Positions 1 through 8,061 of a stretch of 62,679 bases of DNA are shown in pieces (the first letter of the stretch is position 1; every line of letters begins with the position of its first letter). This DNA comes from Pseudolactococcus laudensis (GTDB taxonomy: Bacteria; Bacillota; Bacilli; Lactobacillales; Streptococcaceae): positions 1-62,679 of the forward strand of contig NZ_JACBNY010000012.1 in assembly GCF_013449735.1 (NCBI RefSeq), read 5' to 3'. The position numbers were made by a program, and so were the translations under genes. The notes under the pieces are model-generated. The model saw only the letters and a program-made list of their open reading frames with translations. It made no database searches and was not told where the DNA came from.

Positions 1-2
1 AC

Positions 3-262
3 TCACTTCTTTTTCTCGGCGAATATGGTCAATACTTTTTTTAAGATGTCTCGTTCTTCCTTAACTTTAGCCAGTTGTCTTTTTAATTCTAGAAAATCAG
101 CTTTAGAGACGGAGCTTTCATTAGATTTAGAGTAGAGGTCTATCCATTTATAAATTGTTGCAGGGCCACGTCGTATTCTTTAGACAGCTGGGTGACGGAT
201 TGACCAGAATGATAGAAGGCGATAAGGGTTTCTTTAAATTCTTTTAAGTAGCGTTTTTTCAT
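3..262 (-). pseudogene. IS3-family transposase OrfA, frameshifted
   Basis: The reverse strand encodes MKKRYLKEFKETLIAFYHSG, then an HTH segment, then a lysine/glutamate-rich leucine-zipper-like tail ending KKVLTIFAEKKK. This is the layout of OrfA of IS3-family elements (HTH_Tnp_1). The first frame stops after about 40 codons. Restoring one C in the G run at + 163-165 gives YDVAPATIYKWIDLY and an open frame of 87 codons including the stop. An SD (AAAGGA) lies 7 nt before the ATG. OrfB, if present, would lie to the left of the window. The deletion may be real decay or a homopolymer sequencing error. Confidence 0.8.
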
Positions 263-1021
263 GTTTTTGTCCTTTGTCTAAATTATACAATAGTGACTCT
301 AAGAATTAAGGATAACATCAAACCCCTTTTCATATTTATTTTTGACGGCTATTTTGACGGTTTGTAACTTCGTTACTTTTATCTCACGCTGATAAACCAA
401 AATATCTCATACTAGAAAATAAAAATTTGAAATTATATGTTCGTCAAATAAAACATATGACAAAAATAGTGAACTAGAAAAATAGAACATATCCCCAATG
501 ATACTATTTTTCTCCCTCTTTTCTTTCTCCTTTACTCTAAATTAATACTTATAATCTTCTTCCTTTCCACATCGTATAAGTTAGTATTTTTTAATTTTTT
601 CGTATTTCACAAGTCACCTGACTGTTTTAAAATTAGATCTAAATAGACAAGTTTCTTTTTCATTAACAACTTAACACTTCCTATATAATTTTGTATTGAC
701 CTTTATAGATAATATATAAATTTCAATATCATACTTAGATATCTTAACAGTGAAGATTAAAATTAAATTGGTTATTTTACAACTGGAATCTCCACATTTT
801 AAAATTTTCTATCGTTTATATATTAAAATTGAACTAACTGATTATCTTTTTTGTTAGCGCAAAAGCCTATTTATAGCTACCTCTAGTAGATAGATTTCTA
901 TTTCCTAGCATTTTTTAAAAGTGAAAATTTTTTCTAAAAGATTGATCCATTTCTCTACCGTCCAATTTTACCATTTGCTAAGTCTTATTTCACAAAAAAA
1001 TTGATGCAAAAAATAACAGGC
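263..1021. other. AT-rich intergenic region
   Basis: No plausible gene is visible on either strand. The part nearest the orfA fragment (263-310) carries its SD and a TATAAT-like box and is probably the outer end of the insertion sequence, but I could not identify the terminal inverted repeat. The rest is very A+T-rich with many stops in all frames. Confidence 0.5.
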
Positions 1022-1050
1022 TTGCAAAATTTAAAAAACTTTAGTATAAT
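1022..1050 (+). promoter_or_regulatory. Promoter of candidate small RNA
   Basis: TTGCAA (1022-1027), a 17-bp spacer and a perfect TATAAT (1045-1050). No coding frame follows on the plus strand. Confidence 0.5.
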
Positions 1051-1056
1051 AATTTT

Positions 1057-1133
1057 GTTACATAGGTTATCTTTCTTAGAATTAACTATATTTCATAGAA
1101 TTGATTATTCTAAGAAATACAGTCAATTTTTTT
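1057..1133 (+). ncRNA. Candidate small RNA with long hairpin
   Basis: Downstream of the 1022-1050 promoter, TTTCTTAGAAT (1072-1082) and ATTCTAAGAAA (1107-1117) are perfect 11-bp inverted arms. An inner CTAT/ATAG stem closes an ATTTC loop. Seven T residues follow at 1127-1133, 9 nt after the hairpin, which is far for a classical terminator. A second plus-strand hairpin with a T run (about 1213-1236) could be the real end, giving roughly 180 nt. No open frame with an SD is present. The 3' part would be antisense to the parC mRNA tail. Existence is inferred from promoter plus structure only. Confidence 0.35.
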
Positions 1134-1166
1134 ACTTTTTCCAGAAAATCAGTTTATAAATTAGAA

Positions 1167-1193
1167 AAAGAGTCTTCGAATTGAAGGCTCTTT
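1167..1193 (-). terminator. Terminator of the parE-ktrB-ktrA-parC unit
   Basis: On the minus strand AAAGAGCCTTC and GAAGACTCTTT form an 11-bp stem with one mismatch around a 5-nt loop, followed by a T run. It lies about 100 nt past the parC stop. Confidence 0.6.
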
Positions 1194-1292
1194 ATAGTGT
1201 ATACAGACCCTATTTTGAGACTAAAATAGAGTTTTTTGGTCTTTTGGGTTTTTAGATTTGTAAGTAACATCATCCTAAATTTTACGAAATAT

Positions 1293-3740
1293 TTATTTGA
1301 TATTAGCCAACTTAACGCCACCCTCAATCGCCTCATCAAAGATAAAGGAACCGTTTGATGTCCGGTCGAGCAGATTTAAGTCTGGTAAATTGATTTCAAA
1401 TAATTTATCAGTTTGTGATAGGACTTGTAGCATTTGTAATTCTTGGTCAGTTTCAGAGAATAAATCGCCTCCATAGACGTTTTTCACTGTACCTGAGGCA
1501 AAGACTTTATGTGGTGCTTTTTTGAGGTCACGGAGTACTTGTAAGCCACGACCTGCACGGCTTTTAGCTGGAATTTCATTGAAATTCACACGTTTCAGAG
1601 AACCACGCTGCGTCAAAATATAGAATGAATCGGTATCAGCAAAATAACTTGCAACGACAAAATCATCGTCTTTTAAGTTAATAGATTTAACACCTGCTGC
1701 TTTTGCACCTACAACTGGCACATCCTGAGATGGAAATCTCAAGGCATAACCATTGTGTGTCACTAGCATCATGTCGGCATTTTTATCGAAGGCAACTGAA
1801 ACAACACGGTCATCAGCTTGTTTAAATTTCGCATATTGCGCAGATTTAGAGCGGTAAGTCCGCCAAGCCTTAAAGTCAGCGAGTGCTACTTTTTTGATTA
1901 AACCAAATTTGGTCGACACCATAAGCTCCCGAGTCTCTGTATCAAAATCGTCTAATATTTGGACGAATAGTATCTCTTCCTCTTGAGAAAAGTTATTGAC
2001 CAAAGAAGAGCTGTGGGTGCCAATATCTTTCCATTTAACGTCATCCAATTCATGAATTGGTCGATAGATGACATTGCCGAAGGTTGTGAACATCAGCAGA
2101 TGCTGCGTGGTTAAGGCAGGTTGGTGGAAAATGAGACTATCATCTTCACGTTTACCAATCTCCTCCAGTTTAGAGGCTGAAAAACTACGTGGCGTTGTGC
2201 GTTTGACATAGCCGGAACGCGTCACGCTGACAATCGTTTCTTCTTTAACGATGAGTGAGGCAGCTTCAACTTCAACTGCGACCACTTCATCCACCAAAAT
2301 ACTTTTACGAGGTTGACCGAATTTCTTCTTAACTTCTCGAAGTTCACGTTTCATCACGTTAAACATTGTTTTTTCATCATTGATAATGGCTGACAATGTT
2401 GTGATGCGCTCTTTGAGCTCTGCTTCTTCACTTTGCAAAGTGACCACATCCGTATTTGTCAATCGATACAGTTGTAAAGTCACGATTGCTTCAGCTTGCG
2501 GTTCGCTAAAGTCGTAAGATGCCATCAAGTTCTCTCTGGCATCCGCTTTATTATCGCTGGCACGGATAAGGGCAATGACTTCATCCAAAATGCTCAGGAC
2601 ACGAATCAGACCTTCGACGATATGCAGACGTTTTTCAGCCTTATCGCGGTCAAAGATTGAGCGAGAACGAATAATATCACGTTTATGGCTGATATAGCTT
2701 GATAGAATTGGGACAATCCCGACTTGACGTGGTGTTGCATTGTCAATCGCAACCATATTGAAGTTATAATTGACCTGCAAATCCGTGTATTTGAGTAAAT
2801 AATTCAGAATTAATTCAGCATCTGCATCTTTTCTCAACTCAATGGCAATCCGTAAGCCGTCGCGGTCAGATTCATCGCGAACTTCAGCAATGCCAGCTAC
2901 TTTGGCATTCACACGAACATCATCAATTTTTTTAACTAGGGTAGCTTTGTTAAGTTCGTAAGGAATTTCAGTGACGACAATTTCCTTTTTTCCACCCTTA
3001 AGTTCTTCAATCTTTGTTTGAGAACGAACGACTACTTTACCTTTACCGGTTTCATAAGCTTTTTTAATCTCAGACTTGCCTTGAATAATCGCACCCGTTG
3101 GAAAGTCTGGACCAGGTAGGAACTCCATCAGTTTATCAACGCCCGCGTTCGGATGGTCAATCATATAAACTGTGGCATCAATAACTTCACTTAAATTATG
3201 CGTCGGAATGTCCGTCGCATACCCTGCTGAAATCCCTGTTGAACCATTGACCAAGAGATTTGGAAAGCTAGCTGGTAAAACGGTCGGTTCTTTTTCGGTA
3301 TCATCAAAATTCCATGCAAAGGGCACGGTGTTTTTGTCGATATCTTGTAAGAGATAGGCGGAAATTTCAGATAGACGTGCCTCTGTATAACGCATGGCAG
3401 CGGGTGGATCACCATCCATTGAGCCATTGTTACCGTGCATTTCGACGAGAACTTGTCCCATTTTCCAGTCCTGAGAGAGACGGACCATGGCATCATAAAT
3501 CGAACTATCACCATGCGGGTGATAGTTACCCATGATATTTCCGACTGACTTGGCGGACTTCCGGTAGCTCTTGTCAAATGTGTTGCCATCTTTATTCATC
3601 GAATAGAGAATCCGCCGTTGAACGGGTTTTAGGCCATCCCGAATATCAGGCAGAGCCCGTTCCTGAATGATGTATTTAGAATAGCGACCAAATCGGTCGC
3701 CCATAATCTCTTCGAGAGAGAGTTTTTGTACATTGCTCAT
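1293..3740 (-). CDS. parC: DNA topoisomerase IV subunit A
   Basis: ParC is the DNA-cleaving subunit of topoisomerase IV, which decatenates daughter chromosomes with ParE. The 815-aa protein has the winged-helix breakage-reunion domain (catalytic Tyr118 in AAMRYTEAR), a coiled-coil tower and a C-terminal beta-propeller. The quinolone region HPHGDSSIYD carries Ser79 and Asp83, the wild-type residues in streptococcal numbering. It lacks the features that mark the GyrA paralogue in this window. The gene follows ktrA by 18 nt and ends the unit before a terminator. SD is weak (AGAAG). Identification is very secure. Confidence 0.97.
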   Translation of the reverse strand: MSNVQKLSLEEIMGDRFGRYSKYIIQERALPDIRDGLKPVQRRILYSMNKDGNTFDKSYRKSAKSVGNIMGNYHPHGDSSIYDAMVRLSQDWKMGQVLVEMHGNNGSMDGDPPAAMRYTEARLSEISAYLLQDIDKNTVPFAWNFDDTEKEPTVLPASFPNLLVNGSTGISAGYATDIPTHNLSEVIDATVYMIDHPNAGVDKLMEFLPGPDFPTGAIIQGKSEIKKAYETGKGKVVVRSQTKIEELKGGKKEIVVTEIPYELNKATLVKKIDDVRVNAKVAGIAEVRDESDRDGLRIAIELRKDADAELILNYLLKYTDLQVNYNFNMVAIDNATPRQVGIVPILSSYISHKRDIIRSRSIFDRDKAEKRLHIVEGLIRVLSILDEVIALIRASDNKADARENLMASYDFSEPQAEAIVTLQLYRLTNTDVVTLQSEEAELKERITTLSAIINDEKTMFNVMKRELREVKKKFGQPRKSILVDEVVAVEVEAASLIVKEETIVSVTRSGYVKRTTPRSFSASKLEEIGKREDDSLIFHQPALTTQHLLMFTTFGNVIYRPIHELDDVKWKDIGTHSSSLVNNFSQEEEILFVQILDDFDTETRELMVSTKFGLIKKVALADFKAWRTYRSKSAQYAKFKQADDRVVSVAFDKNADMMLVTHNGYALRFPSQDVPVVGAKAAGVKSINLKDDDFVVASYFADTDSFYILTQRGSLKRVNFNEIPAKSRAGRGLQVLRDLKKAPHKVFASGTVKNVYGGDLFSETDQELQMLQVLSQTDKLFEINLPDLNLLDRTSNGSFIFDEAIEGGVKLANIK

Positions 3741-3758
3741 AATTTCTTCTTTTTCTTT

Positions 3759-4412
3759 TTAAATGATTTCAGAGAATTTTTCGATATCTGCTTTGGTACC
3801 GACAACATAAAGGACATCGTCTAAAACGATTTTGGTATTATGTTTTCCGATACTGGCAGAGCCATCTGCTTTCTTAACAAAAGCAACATTAACATGATAG
3901 TCTTGTGTTAGGTTTGCTTGAAATAGGGTCAGGCCATTAAATTTGATGTTCTTGACGACAATCTTAGCAAATGAATAATCATCCGATAAATCTAGGTATT
4001 CGGAGATATCTGGGTGTGCTAAATTATCGGCAACTCGTTCACCAGCATCTTTTTCTGGCTGAATGATTTTATCAGCACCAATTTTCGTCAAGACTTTGAT
4101 TTGCACATCGGTCGTTGCTTTAGCCACGACGTTTTTAGCGCCAGCCTCAATCACAATCATCGTCGTCAAAATACTAGCTTGCACATTTTTGCCAATTGCG
4201 ACAACCACACCGTCAAATTTATCAATTTCGACATTTTTAAGCACTCGTTCATCAGTCGCATCAGCAATCATGACGTGTGTCGCAATGTCCTTGTAATCAT
4301 CAATTTTCTTGGCGTCAGTATCAATCGCCACCACTTCATGACCATTTTTGACTAAACTTAGCACCACACTAGAGCCAAATCGCCCCAAGCCAATCACACA
4401 AAAACTTTTCAT
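3759..4412 (-). CDS. ktrA: Potassium uptake regulatory subunit (KtrA-type RCK protein)
   Basis: Cytosolic gating ring of a Ktr potassium channel-like transporter. The 217-aa protein begins with a Rossmann RCK_N domain (GLGRFGSS, residues 8-15, and an acidic VVAIDTD strand end typical of NAD/ATP binding). An RCK_C (TrkA_C) domain follows from about residue 135. Only one RCK_N is present, which separates it from the double-domain TrkA. The membrane subunit gene ktrB is immediately upstream in the same unit, 43 nt away. KtrA rather than KtrC is a choice from context. Confidence 0.9.
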   Translation of the reverse strand: MKSFCVIGLGRFGSSVVLSLVKNGHEVVAIDTDAKKIDDYKDIATHVMIADATDERVLKNVEIDKFDGVVVAIGKNVQASILTTMIVIEAGAKNVVAKATTDVQIKVLTKIGADKIIQPEKDAGERVADNLAHPDISEYLDLSDDYSFAKIVVKNIKFNGLTLFQANLTQDYHVNVAFVKKADGSASIGKHNTKIVLDDVLYVVGTKADIEKFSEII

Positions 4413-4455
4413 CTCATATTCTTTCTTTAAAGTCCCAGGTAGGTTAAGTCAATCC

Positions 4456-5796
4456 CTAACCAACAACAATTTCTTCTTCTGGATATTGAATCAATTCTTC
4501 ATCTATCTTAGCATGGCTACCAAGAGCATAAATGACTGTCATAATCCCAATTCGCCCAATAAACATTAGTACCATAATTAAGAGTTTACCAATTGCAGTC
4601 AAATCTGGTGTCAACCCCAAGGATAGACCAACCGTCGCTAGTGCTGAAATGACTTCAAAAAAGACATATTCAATCCCATTATTTAGCGGTAAGTCCTCCG
4701 TTATCAATAAAACAAAAGAGAAGGTAAAGATAATTGCTAAATAAATAAAGATGATTTCATAAACACGTCGAATAATCCGACGCGGAATTTGTCTTTCATG
4801 ATAAATTGTTTTGAAACGATTACTAAAAATGTAACGAATATTCATCACCAGAACACCAAAAGTCGTCGTCTTAACCCCTCCAGCAGTCGAACCTGACGTC
4901 CCACCGATAAACATTAACACCATAGTCAAAACAAGACTGGCATAGCTCGTCGCATTATAATTACTAAAGGTAAAGCCACCAGAACGCGGTGTGATACTCA
5001 GGAAAAAGTTTTGAGCCAGGTAAGTAACTGGATGACCGTCAAAGCTTTTTATATTAAGTAAACTATATAAAATCGTACCAGAGACAACTAAAATAGCTGT
5101 CATCGTCAATGCCAGGCGAGAATGCAAGGTGATTTTTTTAACTTCGTGAAAATTAATCAAGTCAAACCAGACAATAAAGCCAAAGGAACCTGATAAAATC
5201 AGTAAACTCATAATCATCAAGACATAAGGATTGTCCTTAAATTGAAACAGTGACGTCTCAAATAAATCAAACCCCGCATTAGAATGAGCCGAAACCGAAT
5301 GGAATATACTAAACCAAATCCCCTTCCCCAAACCAAATTTAGGGATAAAATCTACACTCAGCAACACCGCACCGATAAACTGTGTCACCAAGGACAATTT
5401 GACAATGGACTTGACCAATTTATCACCGTTGTTGAAACTCGTAAAGTTGTAGGCATCACGAATCAGCATTTTAGATTTGAAAGACGGATGTTGTCCTGTC
5501 ATGTTCAACAAGAGTACTAAGAAACTCATAAACCCCAGACCGCCCACTTCAACCATGATGAGAATAATCACCTGACCAAAAGTATTCCAGTGGTCGGCAG
5601 TATTCACAACAGCTAAACCCGTCACACAAGTTGCTGAAACAGCCATAAAAAGACTGTCCAAGTAAGAAGTCGCTTGGCCATTTTGGTCCGAAATTGGTAA
5701 GGCTAGAAAAATCGAGCCAATCAGAATCACAAATAAAAATCCGAAAATAATCATCTGTGGCGGTTTCATATTTTTTATCAATTGGGGTACGTGCAT
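4456..5796 (-). CDS. ktrB: Potassium uptake membrane subunit (KtrB/TrkH family)
   Basis: Integral membrane subunit moving K+ across the cytoplasmic membrane. The 446-aa protein shows the repeated TM-P loop-TM pattern of the SKT superfamily, with glycine-rich filter loops such as SATCVTGLAV, VSAHSNAGF, TPRSGGF and SALATVGLS. The ATG lies one base after the parE TAA (TAA-G-ATG), so translation is probably coupled to parE. ktrA follows 43 nt later. A transporter pair between parE and parC is unusual; see findings. Confidence 0.92.
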   Translation of the reverse strand: MHVPQLIKNMKPPQMIIFGFLFVILIGSIFLALPISDQNGQATSYLDSLFMAVSATCVTGLAVVNTADHWNTFGQVIILIMVEVGGLGFMSFLVLLLNMTGQHPSFKSKMLIRDAYNFTSFNNGDKLVKSIVKLSLVTQFIGAVLLSVDFIPKFGLGKGIWFSIFHSVSAHSNAGFDLFETSLFQFKDNPYVLMIMSLLILSGSFGFIVWFDLINFHEVKKITLHSRLALTMTAILVVSGTILYSLLNIKSFDGHPVTYLAQNFFLSITPRSGGFTFSNYNATSYASLVLTMVLMFIGGTSGSTAGGVKTTTFGVLVMNIRYIFSNRFKTIYHERQIPRRIIRRVYEIIFIYLAIIFTFSFVLLITEDLPLNNGIEYVFFEVISALATVGLSLGLTPDLTAIGKLLIMVLMFIGRIGIMTVIYALGSHAKIDEELIQYPEEEIVVG

Positions 5797-5797
5797 C

Positions 5798-7753
5798 TTA
5801 TTGCATCACTTCACTTTTCTCTTCAAGCGTAAATTCAACATTATTTTCAATCCATTTACGACGCGGCTCAACCTTATCACCCATGAGGACAGACACACGC
5901 TTTTCAGCTTGTGCCACATCATCCAAGGTCACCTGAATCAAAGTTCTCGATTCAGGATTCATAGTCGTTTCCCAGAGCTGGTCAGCATTCATCTCACCCA
6001 GTCCTTTGTAACGCTGTAAAATCGCACCTTTACCAAAATTCTTACGAACCTCGTTTAATTCACCATCAGTCCAAGCATACTCAATCTTCTCATTTTTCCC
6101 CTTACCTTGACTCATTTTATAAAGCGGTGGCAGGGCAATGTAGACATGGCCATTTTCAACGAGTGGTTTCATGTAGCGATAAAAGAATGTCAGTAACAAG
6201 GTTTGAATATGCGCACCATCGGTATCGGCATCGGTCATGATGATGACTTTATCGTAGTTAATATCCGAAATATCAAAATCCGCACCAACTCCCGCACCAA
6301 TGGTATAAATCATGGTATTGATTTCTTCATTTTTGAGAATATCTGCCATCTTGGCTTTCTCAGTATTGATGACCTTACCTCGAAGTGGTAAGATAGCCTG
6401 AAACTTACGGTCACGACCTTGCTTAGCAGAACCACCGGCTGAGTCTCCTTCGACCAGATAAAGTTCGTTTTTAGCAGGATTTTTACCCTGAGCAGGTGTG
6501 AGTTTCCCCGATAAGAGACCTTTATCTTTCTTGCCTTTTTTACCCGTTCTCGCATCATCACGCGCTTTTCGAGCTGCCTCACGCGCATCACGCGCTTTAA
6601 TGGCTTTACGAATCAAGTTTTGTGATAATTCCGCATTCTCCATTAAGAAGAAAGCTAATTTATCGCTAACAATATTATCAACGATTGGACGTGCTTTTGG
6701 ACTACCCAATTTATCCTTGGTTTGACCTTCAAACTGGAGATGCTCTTCTGGTACAAGTACAGACAGAATGGCAGTCAGACCTTCACGGTAGTCAGAGCCT
6801 TCTAAGTTCTTATCCTTTTCTTTAAGCAGGCCTGTTTTTCTGGCATACTCATTCATGGATTTGGTAATGGCTTGTTTAAGCCCCGCTTCGTGCGTCCCAC
6901 CGTCTTTTGTTTTAACGTTATTGACGAAACTGAGAATGTTGTCAGAGTAGCCGTCATTGTACTGAATCGCTACTTCGACTTGGAAATTCTCAGCTTCCCC
7001 TGCAAAATACATGACAGGCGTTAAAGTATCCTTATCTTCATTGAGGTAAGCGACAAAATCCTGCACACCATTTTCATAGTGAAAACTTGCTGATTCAGGT
7101 TGACCATCAATTTCATTGCGCTCATCTGTCAGTGTCAATGTGACATTAGGTAAAAGAAAAGCTGATTCATTAAGACGGTCAAAAATGGTGCTATATTTAA
7201 AGTCTGTTGTTGAGAAAATCGTTGCATCTGGCATAAAGTGGACTTTTGTCCCTGTTTTAGACTTTGGTGCTTTACCGATTTTTTCAAGCGTTGTGACTGG
7301 TTTGCCACCATTTTCAAAACGTTGGCGATAGACAACACCATCACGCGTGATTTCAACTTCAAGATAACTTGAGAGGGCATTCACGACGGATGATCCGACA
7401 CCATGAAGACCACCTGAGGTCTTATAGCCACCTTGACCAAACTTACCACCCGCGTGAAGTACTGTGAAGATAACTTCAACTGTTGGAATACCTGTTGCAT
7501 GAGTACCAACTGGCATTCCACGACCGCTATCAGAAACAGTTAGTGAACCATCTTTATGAATTGTCACATTGATTTGGTCACCGAACCCTGACAAAGCCTC
7601 ATCAACAGCATTGTCAACAATTTCCCAAACCAAATGGTGGAGACCAATCCCGTCTGTCGAGCCAATATACATCCCTGGACGTTTACGGACCGCATCTAGG
7701 CCTTCCAAAACCTGAATGGCATCATCATTGTAATTATTAATATCTATTGTCAA
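5798..7753 (-). CDS. parE: DNA topoisomerase IV subunit B
   Basis: ATPase subunit of topoisomerase IV. The 651-aa protein has a GHKL ATPase domain (Glu44 and Asn48 in EIVDNAVDEAL; DSGRGMP near 75-81; GGLHGVGSSVVNAL), a transducer domain and a C-terminal TOPRIM region (EGDSAGGSAKQGRDR, PLRGK, DTDGAHI, RYKGLGEMN). A lysine/arginine-rich insert (RKARDDARTGKKGKKDKG) precedes the TOPRIM motif. It opens a four-gene unit and is preceded by its own promoter and about 100 nt of leader. parC, its partner, is three genes downstream. Confidence 0.97.
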   Translation of the reverse strand: MTIDINNYNDDAIQVLEGLDAVRKRPGMYIGSTDGIGLHHLVWEIVDNAVDEALSGFGDQINVTIHKDGSLTVSDSGRGMPVGTHATGIPTVEVIFTVLHAGGKFGQGGYKTSGGLHGVGSSVVNALSSYLEVEITRDGVVYRQRFENGGKPVTTLEKIGKAPKSKTGTKVHFMPDATIFSTTDFKYSTIFDRLNESAFLLPNVTLTLTDERNEIDGQPESASFHYENGVQDFVAYLNEDKDTLTPVMYFAGEAENFQVEVAIQYNDGYSDNILSFVNNVKTKDGGTHEAGLKQAITKSMNEYARKTGLLKEKDKNLEGSDYREGLTAILSVLVPEEHLQFEGQTKDKLGSPKARPIVDNIVSDKLAFFLMENAELSQNLIRKAIKARDAREAARKARDDARTGKKGKKDKGLLSGKLTPAQGKNPAKNELYLVEGDSAGGSAKQGRDRKFQAILPLRGKVINTEKAKMADILKNEEINTMIYTIGAGVGADFDISDINYDKVIIMTDADTDGAHIQTLLLTFFYRYMKPLVENGHVYIALPPLYKMSQGKGKNEKIEYAWTDGELNEVRKNFGKGAILQRYKGLGEMNADQLWETTMNPESRTLIQVTLDDVAQAEKRVSVLMGDKVEPRRKWIENNVEFTLEEKSEVMQ

Positions 7754-7858
7754 TTTACTTTTCCTTTGGACATACAGTCTAGATTTTTCAAATCAAACCA
7801 GCGTTTAAACCTCTCTAGGCTTTCCTTCTGACATGATTTTAAAAAAGCTCCATACTCT

Positions 7859-7887
7859 AGAATACCTTATTTTTTTGATTTTGGCAA
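7859..7887 (-). promoter_or_regulatory. Promoter of parE unit
   Basis: On the minus strand TTGCCA (7882-7887), a 17-bp spacer and TATTCT (7859-7864). Start predicted near 7852, giving a leader of about 100 nt. Confidence 0.55.
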
Positions 7888-7927
7888 AAATCTTCTGATT
7901 TAAGTTTACACGACGATTCATTTTGTC

Positions 7928-7954
7928 AAAAAAACACCTCTTTTGAGATGTTTT
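7928..7954 (-). terminator. Second terminator-like hairpin upstream of parE
   Basis: AACATCTC, an AAAA loop and GAGGTGTT followed by a run of T on the minus strand. It lies between the topA terminator and the parE promoter and may act in tandem with the former. Confidence 0.45.
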
Positions 7955-8014
7955 CATATGATACAGATTCTAAAGCACTTTCTATTCACGTATTGAATGA
8001 AATTAAAAAAAAGC

Positions 8015-8042
8015 AAAAAACGCTATCAACTGACAGCGTTTT
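8015..8042 (-). terminator. Terminator of topA
   Basis: AACGCTGTCA pairs with TGATAGCGTT (one G-U) and is followed by a T run on the minus strand, 20 nt beyond the topA stop. Confidence 0.75.
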
Positions 8043-8061
8043 GAATATAACCTAATTTAAA

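Noticed and set aside
3480-3520. Quinolone resistance mutations in parC or gyrA
   Set aside because: ParC Ser79/Asp83 and GyrA Ser81/Glu85 are the sensitive residues.
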